Shown: one piece after another, positions 8,518 through 18,334 of the stretch
How the letters are laid out: every line of letters starts with the position of its first letter
Position numbering within the stretch: the first letter of the stretch is position 1
Source of the DNA: CAVRUD01 sp963849635
Lineage (GTDB): Bacteria > Chloroflexota > Chloroflexia > Thermomicrobiales > UBA6265
DNA length: 57,131 nucleotides
Assembly (NCBI GenBank): GCA_963849635.1
Contig: CAWKIA010000006.1
Coordinates: 1-57,131 of the forward strand
Direction of reading: 5' to 3'
Notes under the pieces: generated by a model
Databases searched by the model: none
What the model was told of the DNA's origin: nothing
Seen by the model: only the letters and a program-made list of their open reading frames with translations
Position numbers and translations under genes: made by a program

Positions 8518-9484
8518 ATTCGTTTTCGTCGTCCTCATCGTCAACTGATTCAAGCACAACCCGAATCTCGGTCTCTGTCGGAATCGACGGCTGCGCTCCG
8601 GCCACGGTCACCGCTAGCGACCCGGCCGCGACGCCGTACCGCGCGGCCGAGACCGGATCGTCCCCGCGGACAAGCCTCGCCGCGAACGCGCCGCAAAATG
8701 AATCACCTGCGCCGGTGGTATCGACCACCTCAACAACCGGCGCTGTAATCTCCTCGACTCTCCCATCGTGCCAGACAAGGGCGCCCTGTTCCCCAAGCGT
8801 AGCCACGACGGTAGAGGGCCCGAGCCCATGCAGCCGCTGGACTACCTCCGGCCATGGTTGCTCCCCCAGGGAGATCCCGAGGATCTCGCAGGCTTCCGTT
8901 TCATTGACGATCAGGACATCAACCTGGGCCGCCAGGGCGATCGCGGCAGCCGGCTCAGGCGTAGCGTTGAGGATCACTGGAACCAAACGGTGCTTCGCCA
9001 TCTTGATCAGTCGCTCCACAGCATCTAGTGGAGGCTCCAGGGTGAGCAGCAGGAGATCTGGTTTGACAGCGTCCACGGCTCGTTCGGCATCCGCGGCGGA
9101 GATCGTCAGCGTTGGACCCGGGACATAGAGAATTCGATTTTCGCCACTATCGTCGACCAGGATGAGCGCGACCCCCGAACTCAATTCCTTCCGGGTGGCC
9201 ACGTTTTCGGTGGCGATCCCTTCCACCTCGAGGTCGTTGAGCCGGGCGCGGCCGAAGTCGTCGTCGCCGACCGCACCGAGCATCGCCGTTTGAACGCCGG
9301 ACCGGGCGACGGCGAAAGCCTGATTGGCCCCCTTTCCACCGCCAAAGATCGCGAACGAGCTTCCGGTAACCGTTTCGCCAGCCTCTGGCGAACGCGGCGC
9401 CCGGCCGACGAGATCCGTATTGATCGCGCCCGCCACCAGAACGGTGGGGCCAACGGATAGGGACCCGACACCGCTATTGCTCAC
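8516..9484 (-). CDS. rbsK: Ribokinase-like PfkB carbohydrate kinase
   Basis: A 322-residue PfkB-family kinase. The N-terminal substrate signature GGGKGANQAFAVARSG and the C-terminal ATP/anion-hole signature DTTGAGDSFCGAFAARL (catalytic Asp) are intact. The likely reaction is ribose plus ATP to ribose 5-phosphate. GTG at 9484 is chosen because AGGAG lies eight bases upstream; the longer reading to 9607 is not supported. Its start overlaps the end of the transglutaminase-like gene by 11 bases, so it is the last gene of that operon. The acidic DDEDDENE tail is a small peculiarity. Related sugar kinases with the same signatures cannot be excluded. Confidence 0.85.
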   Translation of the reverse strand: MSNSGVGSLSVGPTVLVAGAINTDLVGRAPRSPEAGETVTGSSFAIFGGGKGANQAFAVARSGVQTAMLGAVGDDDFGRARLNDLEVEGIATENVATRKELSSGVALILVDDSGENRILYVPGPTLTISAADAERAVDAVKPDLLLLTLEPPLDAVERLIKMAKHRLVPVILNATPEPAAAIALAAQVDVLIVNETEACEILGISLGEQPWPEVVQRLHGLGPSTVVATLGEQGALVWHDGRVEEITAPVVEVVDTTGAGDSFCGAFAARLVRGDDPVSAARYGVAAGSLAVTVAGAQPSIPTETEIRVVLESVDDEDDENE

Positions 9485-12086
9485 GGGGATTGCTCCTGTC
9501 GGATGGGGATTGACGTCGGAAGAGAGACCGCACGAACGATCGCCGCACGTGCCGCAGCGCCCGCTCACCGGCTCGATGTTGCTCCCGGCTGAGAGGCTGA
9601 TTCCCATAGCGTTCAGCCGTATACAGCCGAGCGACGTGCTGTACAGGCGCCTTCGCGGCGGGAAGCACCCTCCCCAATTCGGCCGCGTACTCGTCGGGAG
9701 TCATAGTGGGATCGCGACCGACACCCATCCACCTCCCGAATCGCGTGATCTGAAAAACTAGGATTCCCCCGGGGCTCAAGCCCCGGTATGGCTTGGTCCA
9801 GGCGAACCAGGCTACACCAGAGAGCCCCAAGAGCACCGTGACAACAGCCCAGGGAACCCAGTCCCGCCAGCCACCGCCCGCCAGCATCCGTCCGCGTAGC
9901 CTCGTTGATCGCCGGGGGAGGCGGGGTCGGAGTCGGACTACTCTCCTGCGCCGCCTCATCCGTTGGGATAGATGTGACTTCTGGCAATGGCGTGGGAGTG
10001 GCCGTGGGCAGAGAGAGAGCGTCCGATTCATCGCCGTCGCCAGGGCCGTAGTCGCGCAGAGGCTCGGATGGTGTCGGTTCGAACGGGATCCAGCCGTACC
10101 CTGGGAAAAAGGCCTCAACCCAGGCGTGGGCGTCGCTCTCGCGATAGGTGAACGCCTTGGTAGCCGGATCGAATGCGACTTGGTGGTACCCCACTGCTAC
10201 CCGTGATGGGATCCCGGCCGCGCGCAGCAGGACGGCCATCGCTGAAGCGTGATACTCGCAGTAGCCGATCTGGCTGTCGAACAGGACATAGTCCACGACA
10301 TCCTGACCTGACGGCGGCGAATCGATGTCGAGGCTGTACTCGATTGTCGTGCGAACGTCACGCTCGATAGCGCGGGCAACGTCGAAATTGTTTGATTCAC
10401 GCGCTGCAATTGAGGCGGCAAGGGCGAGGGTGCGCGCCGTGACCGTGTCCGGCAAGGTGAGATATCGATCCTGAACGAAACTCGGGTAAGCGCTCCCTGC
10501 GTCTCGCAATTCCTCAGGTGTCGCTTGACTCTCCAGCCCGGCTACTTCGTAGCGAGACCCCGCCTGGATAGGGCTCCGAGCAAAGACCGCCTCAATGTCA
10601 TCGAACACCGCTATTTGGCCGGTGATATAGAGCGTGATCGCGCCGGAACTGTCGATTTCCCAACGCGTCGCCAGGAACCGATTGAGAAGCCTGCTGCGTT
10701 CCTCGACGATCCTCTGAGCAGTTTGCTCATCATTCGGCAACGGCGCGCCATCCGCATCGGCGCGGCCGGCGCTGTAGTCGCTCGATTTCAGCAGTAGATC
10801 CGCGAGGCCTTGAAGCTCAGATCGGCACATCCTCCGTCCGCAGATCGTATGGCTTATTCTCAACTTGTTGCCAGGAGAGTTGCACACTGGTGGGGAGATC
10901 ACTCCGAAGATAGGCGTCGAGCGTAAACACCAACTCGCCCTTGGGTCGCAGGAGATTGATGCTGCCAGTTATTTCCTCGGTCTGGCCAGAAACCGCATCT
11001 GAGAGCGCGACATCTTGCTGTGGTTGGAATGTCATTTGCGGCGAATAGACAGTCCCGTCGGGTCCGATCGGGTTGAAGGTGTCCGCGACATTTGATTCCC
11101 AGCCGCGGCCGGTATAGACGCCGTAGCGGAGTCCGACGAGGTACTGCGGCCCCTGAACTCCCCGAAGCGTTGCCACCTCCTCGTCGCCCAGGCTAACTCC
11201 TCCACCCAGGTCGAAGGAGTCGTCGAACGAGGCGTATGAGTCCGCCGATCTCCGGTCGCTTTCCGCTAGGCTGGGGATCGTGTCGTACCACCAGTTGCTG
11301 ATCGACTCTGCCGGGCCCTGCACTCGATCTCGAAGGTCGTCGATCGTATCGTTTGCGGAGCCACGCGGTAGCGGCCACGCCAGAAACAAGACCACGACAA
11401 CGAGGATCGTTCCGACGCTCGACATCCGTCGCGAAATACCCTGGGCAGACGGGATTCGGAACCGGCGCCAAACCTGATCCCGCCGAAACGCGAAGTAGAG
11501 CGCGCTCAGCATTCCCGAGAGCAGGAGCGCCGCAATCAAAGGCGTGCTCCCGAGTTCGGGCGAGTATCCCAAGCGTGACCAGGACCAAAAAGCCAGGCAG
11601 CAGAATGGATACTAGAACCCAGCGGCGCCGGAACAGCGTCCACACCGCCAGATAGGAGACAAGCCAGAGCGTGAACGCCAACACGAGGGCGAACAGGATC
11701 GTGTCGTCCTGCTGACTTCCGGACGTCGTCCCTCGGTACCAGACGCGGGCGCGCTCGATCAACTCGGCAAGCCGGTCGCGCCTCGACGCACCGAGCTCAG
11801 TGAAGACCGTCAAGACCTGAAAACCGACCACCCACAACCCAAAGATCGCCGCGGTCAAATGGGCGATCACATCGGGGCAAGATGTCTTCGCAAGCAGAAA
11901 ACCAAGGATACCGCCGCACACCGCAACGGCTGCCAGAGAGGCTGGCACAGATACCCAGTCGCTCCGCCCAACGACCAACGCGGCGTTGATCAGCAAGGCA
12001 GCCTGCAACAATACAATCGCCCATCCCTCTTCGGGATGGGCCCACCGGATGTTGAACGTTCTTCGGTTCAGCCTGAAGACGCTCAC
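9474..12086 (-). pseudogene. Transglutaminase-like membrane protein (TgpA type), three frameshifts
   Basis: Read across three frame changes (near 11570, 10825 and 9905) this is one large membrane protein. It has several N-terminal membrane segments, an extracytoplasmic transglutaminase core with GYCEYHASAMAVLLRAAGIP (nucleophile Cys) and ESDAHAWVEAFFPGYGW (His), a Pro/Thr-rich linker, and one more membrane segment (VPWAVVTVLLGLSGVAWFAW) before a basic tail. The GTG at 12086 lies three bases after the DUF58 stop codon. The moxR-DUF58-transglutaminase order is the classic arrangement for this family, thought to act on the envelope. Each fragment keeps normal coding character, so assembly indels are more likely than gene loss. 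Confidence 0.8.
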
Positions 12087-12089
12087 TGG

Positions 12090-13397
12090 CTAACCTGCCA
12101 AAACTTGACCGACGGGTCGATGTCCCGACGGGGAGATATTGCGCGGCGTTGACATGGCGATCGAGATGTCATCGCCAAACGAGATTCGCTGCACAGAGAT
12201 CGTGTTCGCAACCAAGCGCCCGACGACCTCTTTGGGGCTTTGACTCGAACCAAAGGTTGCCGCGTCGAGAACGATGGCACCCACCGGCACACGTCGCCCG
12301 GCGATCCCCGCCAGGCTCGCCGTCCAGCCCTCTTCTGGCGACGGCGACACGACGATCAGAGCATTCTGGCGCCGGAACTGATAACTTTCGGAGAGTAGTA
12401 CTTCCTGTAGCGATCGCACCCCGTCAGCATGTTCGAGAGCAAGCTGTTCCAGGATGCGCCGGAGCTGCCGTTCCGTCCTGTCCGGCTTGATCACGGTCGT
12501 CCGGTTGGAGGAAACCACCATGCCAACCGCGCGCCCGTCATCGAGTGCCATTTTGGCGAGCGATGCCGCGATCGATACGGCATACTCCTCGGTCGAATCA
12601 AGCCAGCTCGGAGTACGCCGGCCAGTATGGCCTGGGTGATCGGCGGCGGCCCGACGATGATGCAGCCGCTCCAGGTCCACGACGATCCAGATGTCCGACG
12701 TTGGATCGAGGTCGAACTCCTTGACCATCAACCTCCCGAGTCGTGCTGAAGTCGTCCAGGAAATCCGATTGAGCGCATCTCCTTGGATGTACTCGCGGAC
12801 ACCCGCGACGCTCGGGTTGACGAAGGGATTGCGCCGCGACTGCCGGCCCTCGCCGATCAATTGCCCGCCCGGCAATGTGTAGCCAGAAAGATCAAACGTG
12901 GCGGGATAGACGAGCAGGTCCTGCGTAATCGGCATGCGGGCGCTTACCGGAAAAAGCCCGAACGGATCGCCGGAATGCAGCATGATCGGGCCCGTTCGAT
13001 ACAGTCCGCGTCGGGTGCACACGGTCTCCTGAGTCCAATCCGACGTGCCGCGCCCCCGTACGTGGACGACCCGACTGGCAGCATGACCGGGCAGCGAGGA
13101 GTAGTCCAACACCTCGAGCCACAATGCGGCGAAACGTCTCGTATTGGATACGGTCAACCGGTCCCGGACGGTTTGCCCGACCTGAAGTCGATCCGATTCT
13201 AGCGACCGCACAACGCGGATCCCACGCAGGCTCAGCCGACTCCAAACGAAACTGACGATTAACAGCCCAATCAACGCGAACGTGAGCGGCTGCAAGAACG
13301 GCCAGTCGATGAACCGCTGCGCGAGAATGGCAACAAGAATGAGGAGGAGTAGCTTGACCGCATTCACCGCGCTCAGCCCTCCCGCCGGCTTCTCCAT
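12090..13397 (-). CDS. DUF58 membrane-associated protein
   Basis: A 435-residue protein with two N-terminal membrane segments (LLLLILVAILAQRFI and LTFALIGLLIVSFVW). A beta-rich region follows, then the DUF58 signature REYIQGDALNRISWTTSARLG near residue 205 and a von Willebrand A-like remainder (DIWIVVDLE at the MIDAS position). DUF58 proteins pair with MoxR ATPases and transglutaminase-like proteins, and that is the context here. ATG 13397 overlaps the moxR 3' end by 25 bases, indicating translational coupling. The molecular role is unknown; an ATPase-dependent metal-binding or maturation role is the usual inference. Confidence 0.9.
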   Translation of the reverse strand: MEKPAGGLSAVNAVKLLLLILVAILAQRFIDWPFLQPLTFALIGLLIVSFVWSRLSLRGIRVVRSLESDRLQVGQTVRDRLTVSNTRRFAALWLEVLDYSSLPGHAASRVVHVRGRGTSDWTQETVCTRRGLYRTGPIMLHSGDPFGLFPVSARMPITQDLLVYPATFDLSGYTLPGGQLIGEGRQSRRNPFVNPSVAGVREYIQGDALNRISWTTSARLGRLMVKEFDLDPTSDIWIVVDLERLHHRRAAADHPGHTGRRTPSWLDSTEEYAVSIAASLAKMALDDGRAVGMVVSSNRTTVIKPDRTERQLRRILEQLALEHADGVRSLQEVLLSESYQFRRQNALIVVSPSPEEGWTASLAGIAGRRVPVGAIVLDAATFGSSQSPKEVVGRLVANTISVQRISFGDDISIAMSTPRNISPSGHRPVGQVLAG

Positions 13398-14494
13398 CCA
13401 GGGCCGCCGACCGGCTCGGGTTGAGCTCCTGGGACTGGAACGCTCCGCAACAGCGTACCAATCGCCTGGCGACTGTCGATCCCACTCATCCGCGCCGCCG
13501 GAGAGACGATCGCCCTGTGCGCGAGCGTCGGCTCCGCCAGGGCTTTGATGTCATCTGGAATCACATACTCGCGACCTTGCAACGCGGCCCACGCCCGGGA
13601 GGCGTTATAGAGCGCCAGGGAGCCGCGCGGACTCGCGCCCAGGTAGATGTCCTCATGATGCCTGGTCGCTTCCACCAGGCTGACGATGTATTCCTTGGCA
13701 TCCGATCCGATGTGGATATCCTGCACCGCGGTCTGGGCATCAAGCAGCTGTTGGACCGGCACGACCTGACGTAGTGCGTCGAGAGGGTGCCCATGTTGCT
13801 GGCGGTCGAGCATCGCCAGTTCGTTGCTCCGCCCCGGATACCCGAGGGAGATCCGGATGAGGAAGCGGTCGAGTTGAGCCTCAGGGAGCGGGTATGTCCC
13901 CTCATACTCGATCGGATTCTGGGTAGCGAGAACAATGAACGGTGCTGGCAGCGGATGGGTTACCCCATCGACGGTGACCTGTGCTTCCTCCATCGCCTCC
14001 AGCAACGCTGCCTGCGTCTTTGGCGTCGCCCGGTTGATCTCATCCGCCAAGACCATCTGCCCGAAGATCGGCCCGGGTCGGAATTCGAAACCGGACGAGC
14101 GCGGATTGAAGACGCTGACCCCGCTAACATCACTGGGGAGCAGGTCGGGCGTAAATTGAATCCGCTTGAAGCTGCTGCCGACGCTCCGCGCGATTGCTTT
14201 TGCCAGGACGGTCTTCCCCACTCCAGGCACGTCCTCGATCAGGACGTGACCCCGGCACAGGAGCGCGACCAAGACGAGACTGACCTCGCGCCGTTTGCCG
14301 ACGACCACTCGCTCGACATTGTCAGAGACCAGGCGTGCCAGCTCGCGAATCGCCGCTACCGGGTTCGGTGAACCGGGAGTGGCGCCAGGAATGGCTTGGC
14401 CGAATGGGACTGTGTGGTTCGATTGGCCGGCAGAGGACGTCGCATCTGCTGATTCGGCCTGCCGGCCGTTGAGTGAAGCCTGGTCCACATGCAC
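13373..14494 (-). CDS. MoxR-family AAA+ ATPase
   Basis: A 373-residue AAA+ protein. Walker A is EDVPGVGKTVLAKAIA near residue 88, Walker B is MVLADEINRATPKTQ, sensor 1 is VLATQNPIEYEGTYPLPEAQLDRF, and a lid domain contains ASPRGSLALYNASRAWAA. MoxR ATPases work as chaperone-like partners of VWA/DUF58 proteins. It heads the moxR-DUF58-transglutaminase-rbsK operon and is divergent from polA. The first 45 residues are low-complexity, and a GTG six bases further in would also fit the GGAG spacing. The 252 bases up to the polA start region hold the divergent promoters. Confidence 0.92.
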   Translation of the reverse strand: MHVDQASLNGRQAESADATSSAGQSNHTVPFGQAIPGATPGSPNPVAAIRELARLVSDNVERVVVGKRREVSLVLVALLCRGHVLIEDVPGVGKTVLAKAIARSVGSSFKRIQFTPDLLPSDVSGVSVFNPRSSGFEFRPGPIFGQMVLADEINRATPKTQAALLEAMEEAQVTVDGVTHPLPAPFIVLATQNPIEYEGTYPLPEAQLDRFLIRISLGYPGRSNELAMLDRQQHGHPLDALRQVVPVQQLLDAQTAVQDIHIGSDAKEYIVSLVEATRHHEDIYLGASPRGSLALYNASRAWAALQGREYVIPDDIKALAEPTLAHRAIVSPAARMSGIDSRQAIGTLLRSVPVPGAQPEPVGGPGWRSRREG

Positions 14495-14706
14495 TCCAGG
14501 CCATCCCTCTTCGGCGTGGATCTCACCGCCAGGCGATCAGATCGTCCTACTGAGGTCTGGTGTTGTCCGTGACGCGATACCTGTGTGCCCGTACGCTGCC
14601 TCAAACTCAAAAGTCCGAAAATTCATCCGGCCCGGGAGCATGATTGGAGTATAGCAACCTCAAACGAGCGGGCGGGCAAATTGGGACCTGCCTAAAGAGC
14701 CCGGTC

Positions 14707-14712
14707 TATACT
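14707..14712 (+). promoter_or_regulatory. Candidate -10 element for polA
   Basis: TATACT lies 34 bases upstream of GTG 14747. No good -35 box is seen at 17 bases, although TTGGGA lies 20 bases upstream. It would give a short leader if translation begins at 14747. Confidence 0.45.
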
Positions 14713-14847
14713 GTACGGACGACCCGCGCGAGGAGCGATCGAACAAGTGGCTACCCAAGTTTCCCTCGATATCGAGACGACGCCGGCGCCAACCCCAGCC
14801 AAAGCGGCGCCAAGCCGCCCGCCAGCACCACGTCGCGGCCCACGTTG

Positions 14848-17580
14848 ATGCTCGTCGATGGATTCGGCCTGATCTTCAGGGCGTTCTTTGCCCTGGATAA
14901 GTCGGTCTCAACGATGTCGACCTCAAGCGGAGAACCGACCGGCGCGGTCTTCGGCGTGGCGACGATGCTGCTCGACACGATGCGGACCCAGAAGCCCGAC
15001 TACGTGATCGTGGCACTGGAGGGTGGGCGCACATTCCGGCACGAGGCCTATTCTGATTACAAAGCGACCCGCCGGGCGATGCCCGAGGAGTTAATCCCTC
15101 AGATCAGCCGGGTCAAGGAACTGATCAATGCCCTCGGGATTCCGGTTATCGAGTGGCCTGGCTACGAGGCTGACGACGTCATTGGTTCACTCGCCACCCA
15201 ATGCAGCGCCCGTGACGGTGTCGAAGTCATCGTCGTCACCGGCGATTCCGACCTGCTCCAACTCGTCGACGACCACGTCACGGTGATCCTGCCCGGCACC
15301 CGCCGGTTCGGCGAGCTGCGCCGGTTCGACCGCGAGGCCGTCGTCGATCGCTACACATTTGGCCCGGAGCACGTTGCCGACTACAAGGCCCTCGTCGGCG
15401 ACACCTCCGACAACATCCCCGGTGTGCCTGGTATCGGTGAGAAGACCGCCAAGGCCCTGATCGCGGAATACGGCACGATCGAAGAGATCATTGCCCATGT
15501 CGACGAGATCACCCCGAACCGGGCAAAGAATGCGATCGAAGCCAACACAGCTCAAGCGTTAGAAGGCAAACACCTCACGACCATCGTTCGCGACCTGGAG
15601 ATCCCCTTCGACCGGGAGCAGGCGACCGTCGGGAACTACGACCGCGAGCGGGTGGTTGGCCTTTTCCGTGAGCTCGAATTCAAGTCGCTCCTACCCAAGC
15701 TGCCAGAAGCACACGCCGCTGCCCAGAAGACTGAAAAGGCGGAACGTCCCCCCGCGGATCGCACACTGGTCAACACCACCGAGAGCCTGGCGGCACTGGT
15801 CGACAAAGTTCGGGCGGCGAAGACCTACGCGATCGATGTCGAGACGACCAGCACCGATCCAGTCCGGGCCGAACTCGTTGGAATCGCGATCGCCGTCAGC
15901 CCAACCGAGAGCTTCTACATCCCCGTCGGCCACGACAATGGAGTCCAACTTTCGCTCGACGAGGTCCGTGATGCTCTGGGACCCGTCCTGTCTGATCCCG
16001 CGATCGGTGCAATAGCCCATCACGGCAAGTACGACGAGCTTGTCCTGCTACAGCATGGTTTCCCGCTCAATGAATTCGCCGACGACACAATGGTCGCCGC
16101 CTTCATCCTCAACGAGAACGCAATCGGGTTGAAGCACCTTGCCTTCGGCCACCTGGGCTGGGAGATGACCGAGATCTCCGAACTGATCGGGACCGGCCGC
16201 GTCCAGGAGACAATGGACCACGTCGACGTCAACTCGGTCGTGGACTACGCCTGCGCCGATGTCGAAGCGACCTATAGCCTGAATGAGATCTTTACGCCGT
16301 CTTTGAAGGAACGCGAGCAGGAGTCCCTCTATCGCGATATCGAAGTTCCGCTCATCCCCGTCCTAGTGGACATGGAACGGGCCGGCATCGCTATCGACAC
16401 CGATTTCCTCGGCGAGCTATCGGTCGAAATCACCGACCGGATCAAGACGCTCGAAAGTGAGATCCACACCCAAGCCGGCCGAACCTTCAACATCGGCTCC
16501 ACCAGGCAAGTCGCGACGCTGCTCTTCGAGGAGTTGTCGCTGCCCTCTGGAAGGAGAACGAAGACCGGCTTCTCGGTCGACTCCGATGTGCTGGAAGCGA
16601 TTCGGGATCGCCATACGGTCGTGGATCTGATCCTCGAATGGAGGACGTTGGGCAAGCTCAAGTCGACCTACGTCGATGCCCTCGCCACACAGCTCAATCC
16701 CAAGACTGGCAGAGTCCATACGTCATTCAATCAGACGGTGGCGGCCACCGGCCGGCTGTCTTCGACGAATCCTAACCTGCAGAACATCCCGATTCGGACC
16801 GAAATCGGCCGGCGTGTCCGCCATGCCTTCATCGCCGACCATCGCCCCGAGTTCCGGATGTTCCCTGACTCGGTCCTGCTCACCGCCGACTATTCCCAGA
16901 TCGAGCTCCGCCTTCTCGCCCACATGAGCGGCGAGCCGTTCCTGGTCGAGGCGTTTCGGTCCGGCGGCGACATCCATACCGCCACGGCCTCAGTTGTCTA
17001 CGAGGTCGAACCAGAGGCGGTCACGACTGACATGCGCCGGGTGGCCAAGACCGTGAACTTTGGCGTGATGTATGGCATGCAGGCCTACGGTCTCTCGCGC
17101 GACTCCGGCCTCAGCCGGGCGGATGCGACCAAATTCATCAACGACTACTGGGCGCGCCTGCCCAAAGTCCGGGCGATGTTCGATGAAACTCTCGCCTTTG
17201 GCGCGGCCAATGGGTATGTCAAGTCTCCCAGTGGCCGGCGGCGGTATCTTCCCGACCTGACCTCCTCCAACGGCTCGCGCCGGCTCTCAGCCGAGCGGGC
17301 GGCAATCAACATGCCAGTTCAGGGAACGGCGGCCGACGTGATCAAGGTCGCGATGGTGCGCCTGTACGCGGCCTTGAACGAGTCCAAGCTCCCGGCCAGG
17401 ATGCTGCTCCAGGTCCACGACGAACTTGTCCTGGAGGTCGATCGTGCCTGTGTCAGTGAGGCCGCCCACTTGATGGTCAACGTGATGGAGCAGGCAGCGG
17501 AGCTAACGGTGCCTCTCGTTGCGGAAGTTCAGACGGGACCACGATGGGACGAGCTAGAGCACCTGAAGTTGGATCGGTAG
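14848..17580 (+). CDS. polA: DNA polymerase I
   Basis: About 910 residues with all three domains. The 5' nuclease has YEADDVIGSLA, DSDLLQL and GDTSDNIPGVPGIGEKTA. The 3'-5' proofreading domain keeps its motifs (DVETT, HHGKYDEL and YACAD), so it should be active, unlike Taq-type enzymes. The polymerase has motif A DYSQIELRLLAH, motif B KTVNFGVMYGM and motif C LLQVHDELVLE. It fills gaps and removes RNA primers. ATG 14848 is the safe in-frame start. A GTG at 14747 with GAGGAG upstream would add about 34 residues ending PAPRRGP if one base is missing in the CCC run near 14840, a likely sequence error. The divergent neighbour is moxR. Confidence 0.97.
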   Translation: MLVDGFGLIFRAFFALDKSVSTMSTSSGEPTGAVFGVATMLLDTMRTQKPDYVIVALEGGRTFRHEAYSDYKATRRAMPEELIPQISRVKELINALGIPVIEWPGYEADDVIGSLATQCSARDGVEVIVVTGDSDLLQLVDDHVTVILPGTRRFGELRRFDREAVVDRYTFGPEHVADYKALVGDTSDNIPGVPGIGEKTAKALIAEYGTIEEIIAHVDEITPNRAKNAIEANTAQALEGKHLTTIVRDLEIPFDREQATVGNYDRERVVGLFRELEFKSLLPKLPEAHAAAQKTEKAERPPADRTLVNTTESLAALVDKVRAAKTYAIDVETTSTDPVRAELVGIAIAVSPTESFYIPVGHDNGVQLSLDEVRDALGPVLSDPAIGAIAHHGKYDELVLLQHGFPLNEFADDTMVAAFILNENAIGLKHLAFGHLGWEMTEISELIGTGRVQETMDHVDVNSVVDYACADVEATYSLNEIFTPSLKEREQESLYRDIEVPLIPVLVDMERAGIAIDTDFLGELSVEITDRIKTLESEIHTQAGRTFNIGSTRQVATLLFEELSLPSGRRTKTGFSVDSDVLEAIRDRHTVVDLILEWRTLGKLKSTYVDALATQLNPKTGRVHTSFNQTVAATGRLSSTNPNLQNIPIRTEIGRRVRHAFIADHRPEFRMFPDSVLLTADYSQIELRLLAHMSGEPFLVEAFRSGGDIHTATASVVYEVEPEAVTTDMRRVAKTVNFGVMYGMQAYGLSRDSGLSRADATKFINDYWARLPKVRAMFDETLAFGAANGYVKSPSGRRRYLPDLTSSNGSRRLSAERAAINMPVQGTAADVIKVAMVRLYAALNESKLPARMLLQVHDELVLEVDRACVSEAAHLMVNVMEQAAELTVPLVAEVQTGPRWDELEHLKLDR

Positions 17581-17739
17581 CGACCGTGGTTTTGAGGCCG
17601 GATCACCGCTGAAATCGAGCGCGAATCGTGGGAATCCGCTATACTTCTACGTTGATTCGCGCTGGAAAAACGAGCACGCGATCCAGATTTCCGGCCGAAG
17701 ATCGGCGCGCTTTTCATATCTTCAGGAGCTCTCGACGGA

Positions 17740-18069
17740 ATGCCTACGTACCACTATCGCTGCGCCGCGTGTGAGAACCGGTTTGATGCGTTTCAGAAGT
17801 TTTCCGAGGATCCGCTTACCGATTGCCCTGAATGCGGTGGCAGTGTAAAGCGGGTGATCCAACCGGTCGGAGTTGTCTTTAAAGGCTCCGGCTGGTACAT
17901 CAATGACAGCCGGAAGGCCCCAGCAGAATCTTCGACGGAGTCGTCGGCGAAGAGTTCCGAAACCAAAGCTTCGGACAAGGCGGACAAGGCGAAGAGCACG
18001 GACTCAACTGAGACCAAGCCGGTTGCGGCAAAGTCCGAGGCCAAACCGGCTGCCGCCGCCGCCGACTAG
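17740..18069 (+). CDS. FmdB-type zinc-ribbon protein
   Basis: A 109-residue protein with an N-terminal FmdB/putative regulatory zinc ribbon: MPTYHYRCAAC and DCPECGG give CxxC...CxxC in the first 40 residues, with the usual GVVFKGSGWYIND sequence after it. The last 50 residues are a low-complexity Ser/Lys/Ala tail without a fold. ATG 17740 follows AGGAG. The role is unknown; family members are small and often stand alone. It lies between polA and cysS. The following 265 bases (18070-18334) show no gene. Confidence 0.85.
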   Translation: MPTYHYRCAACENRFDAFQKFSEDPLTDCPECGGSVKRVIQPVGVVFKGSGWYINDSRKAPAESSTESSAKSSETKASDKADKAKSTDSTETKPVAAKSEAKPAAAAAD

Positions 18070-18334
18070 CGGCAGGCATGAGCGCTGGCGTGGGCCGGTT
18101 TTAGGAAACACAATGGTTCGTCGCCGTAATACGTTCAATAGAGCAGTATCGGATCGGTTGATCGGCATCTCTCGCCGGGAATGTGACTGTCCCTGCCTGG
18201 CGGCAACTGCTTGCGCCCCGTTTGTGGTCGTTACGGTCATTGCCCGCCAGACCGGCTATCGAGCCCGCGCCGTGTAGACTGATCGGGACCGGCGCGGCGC
18301 ACATTCCTTAGAGCATCAAGGAGACGCCAGCCAG

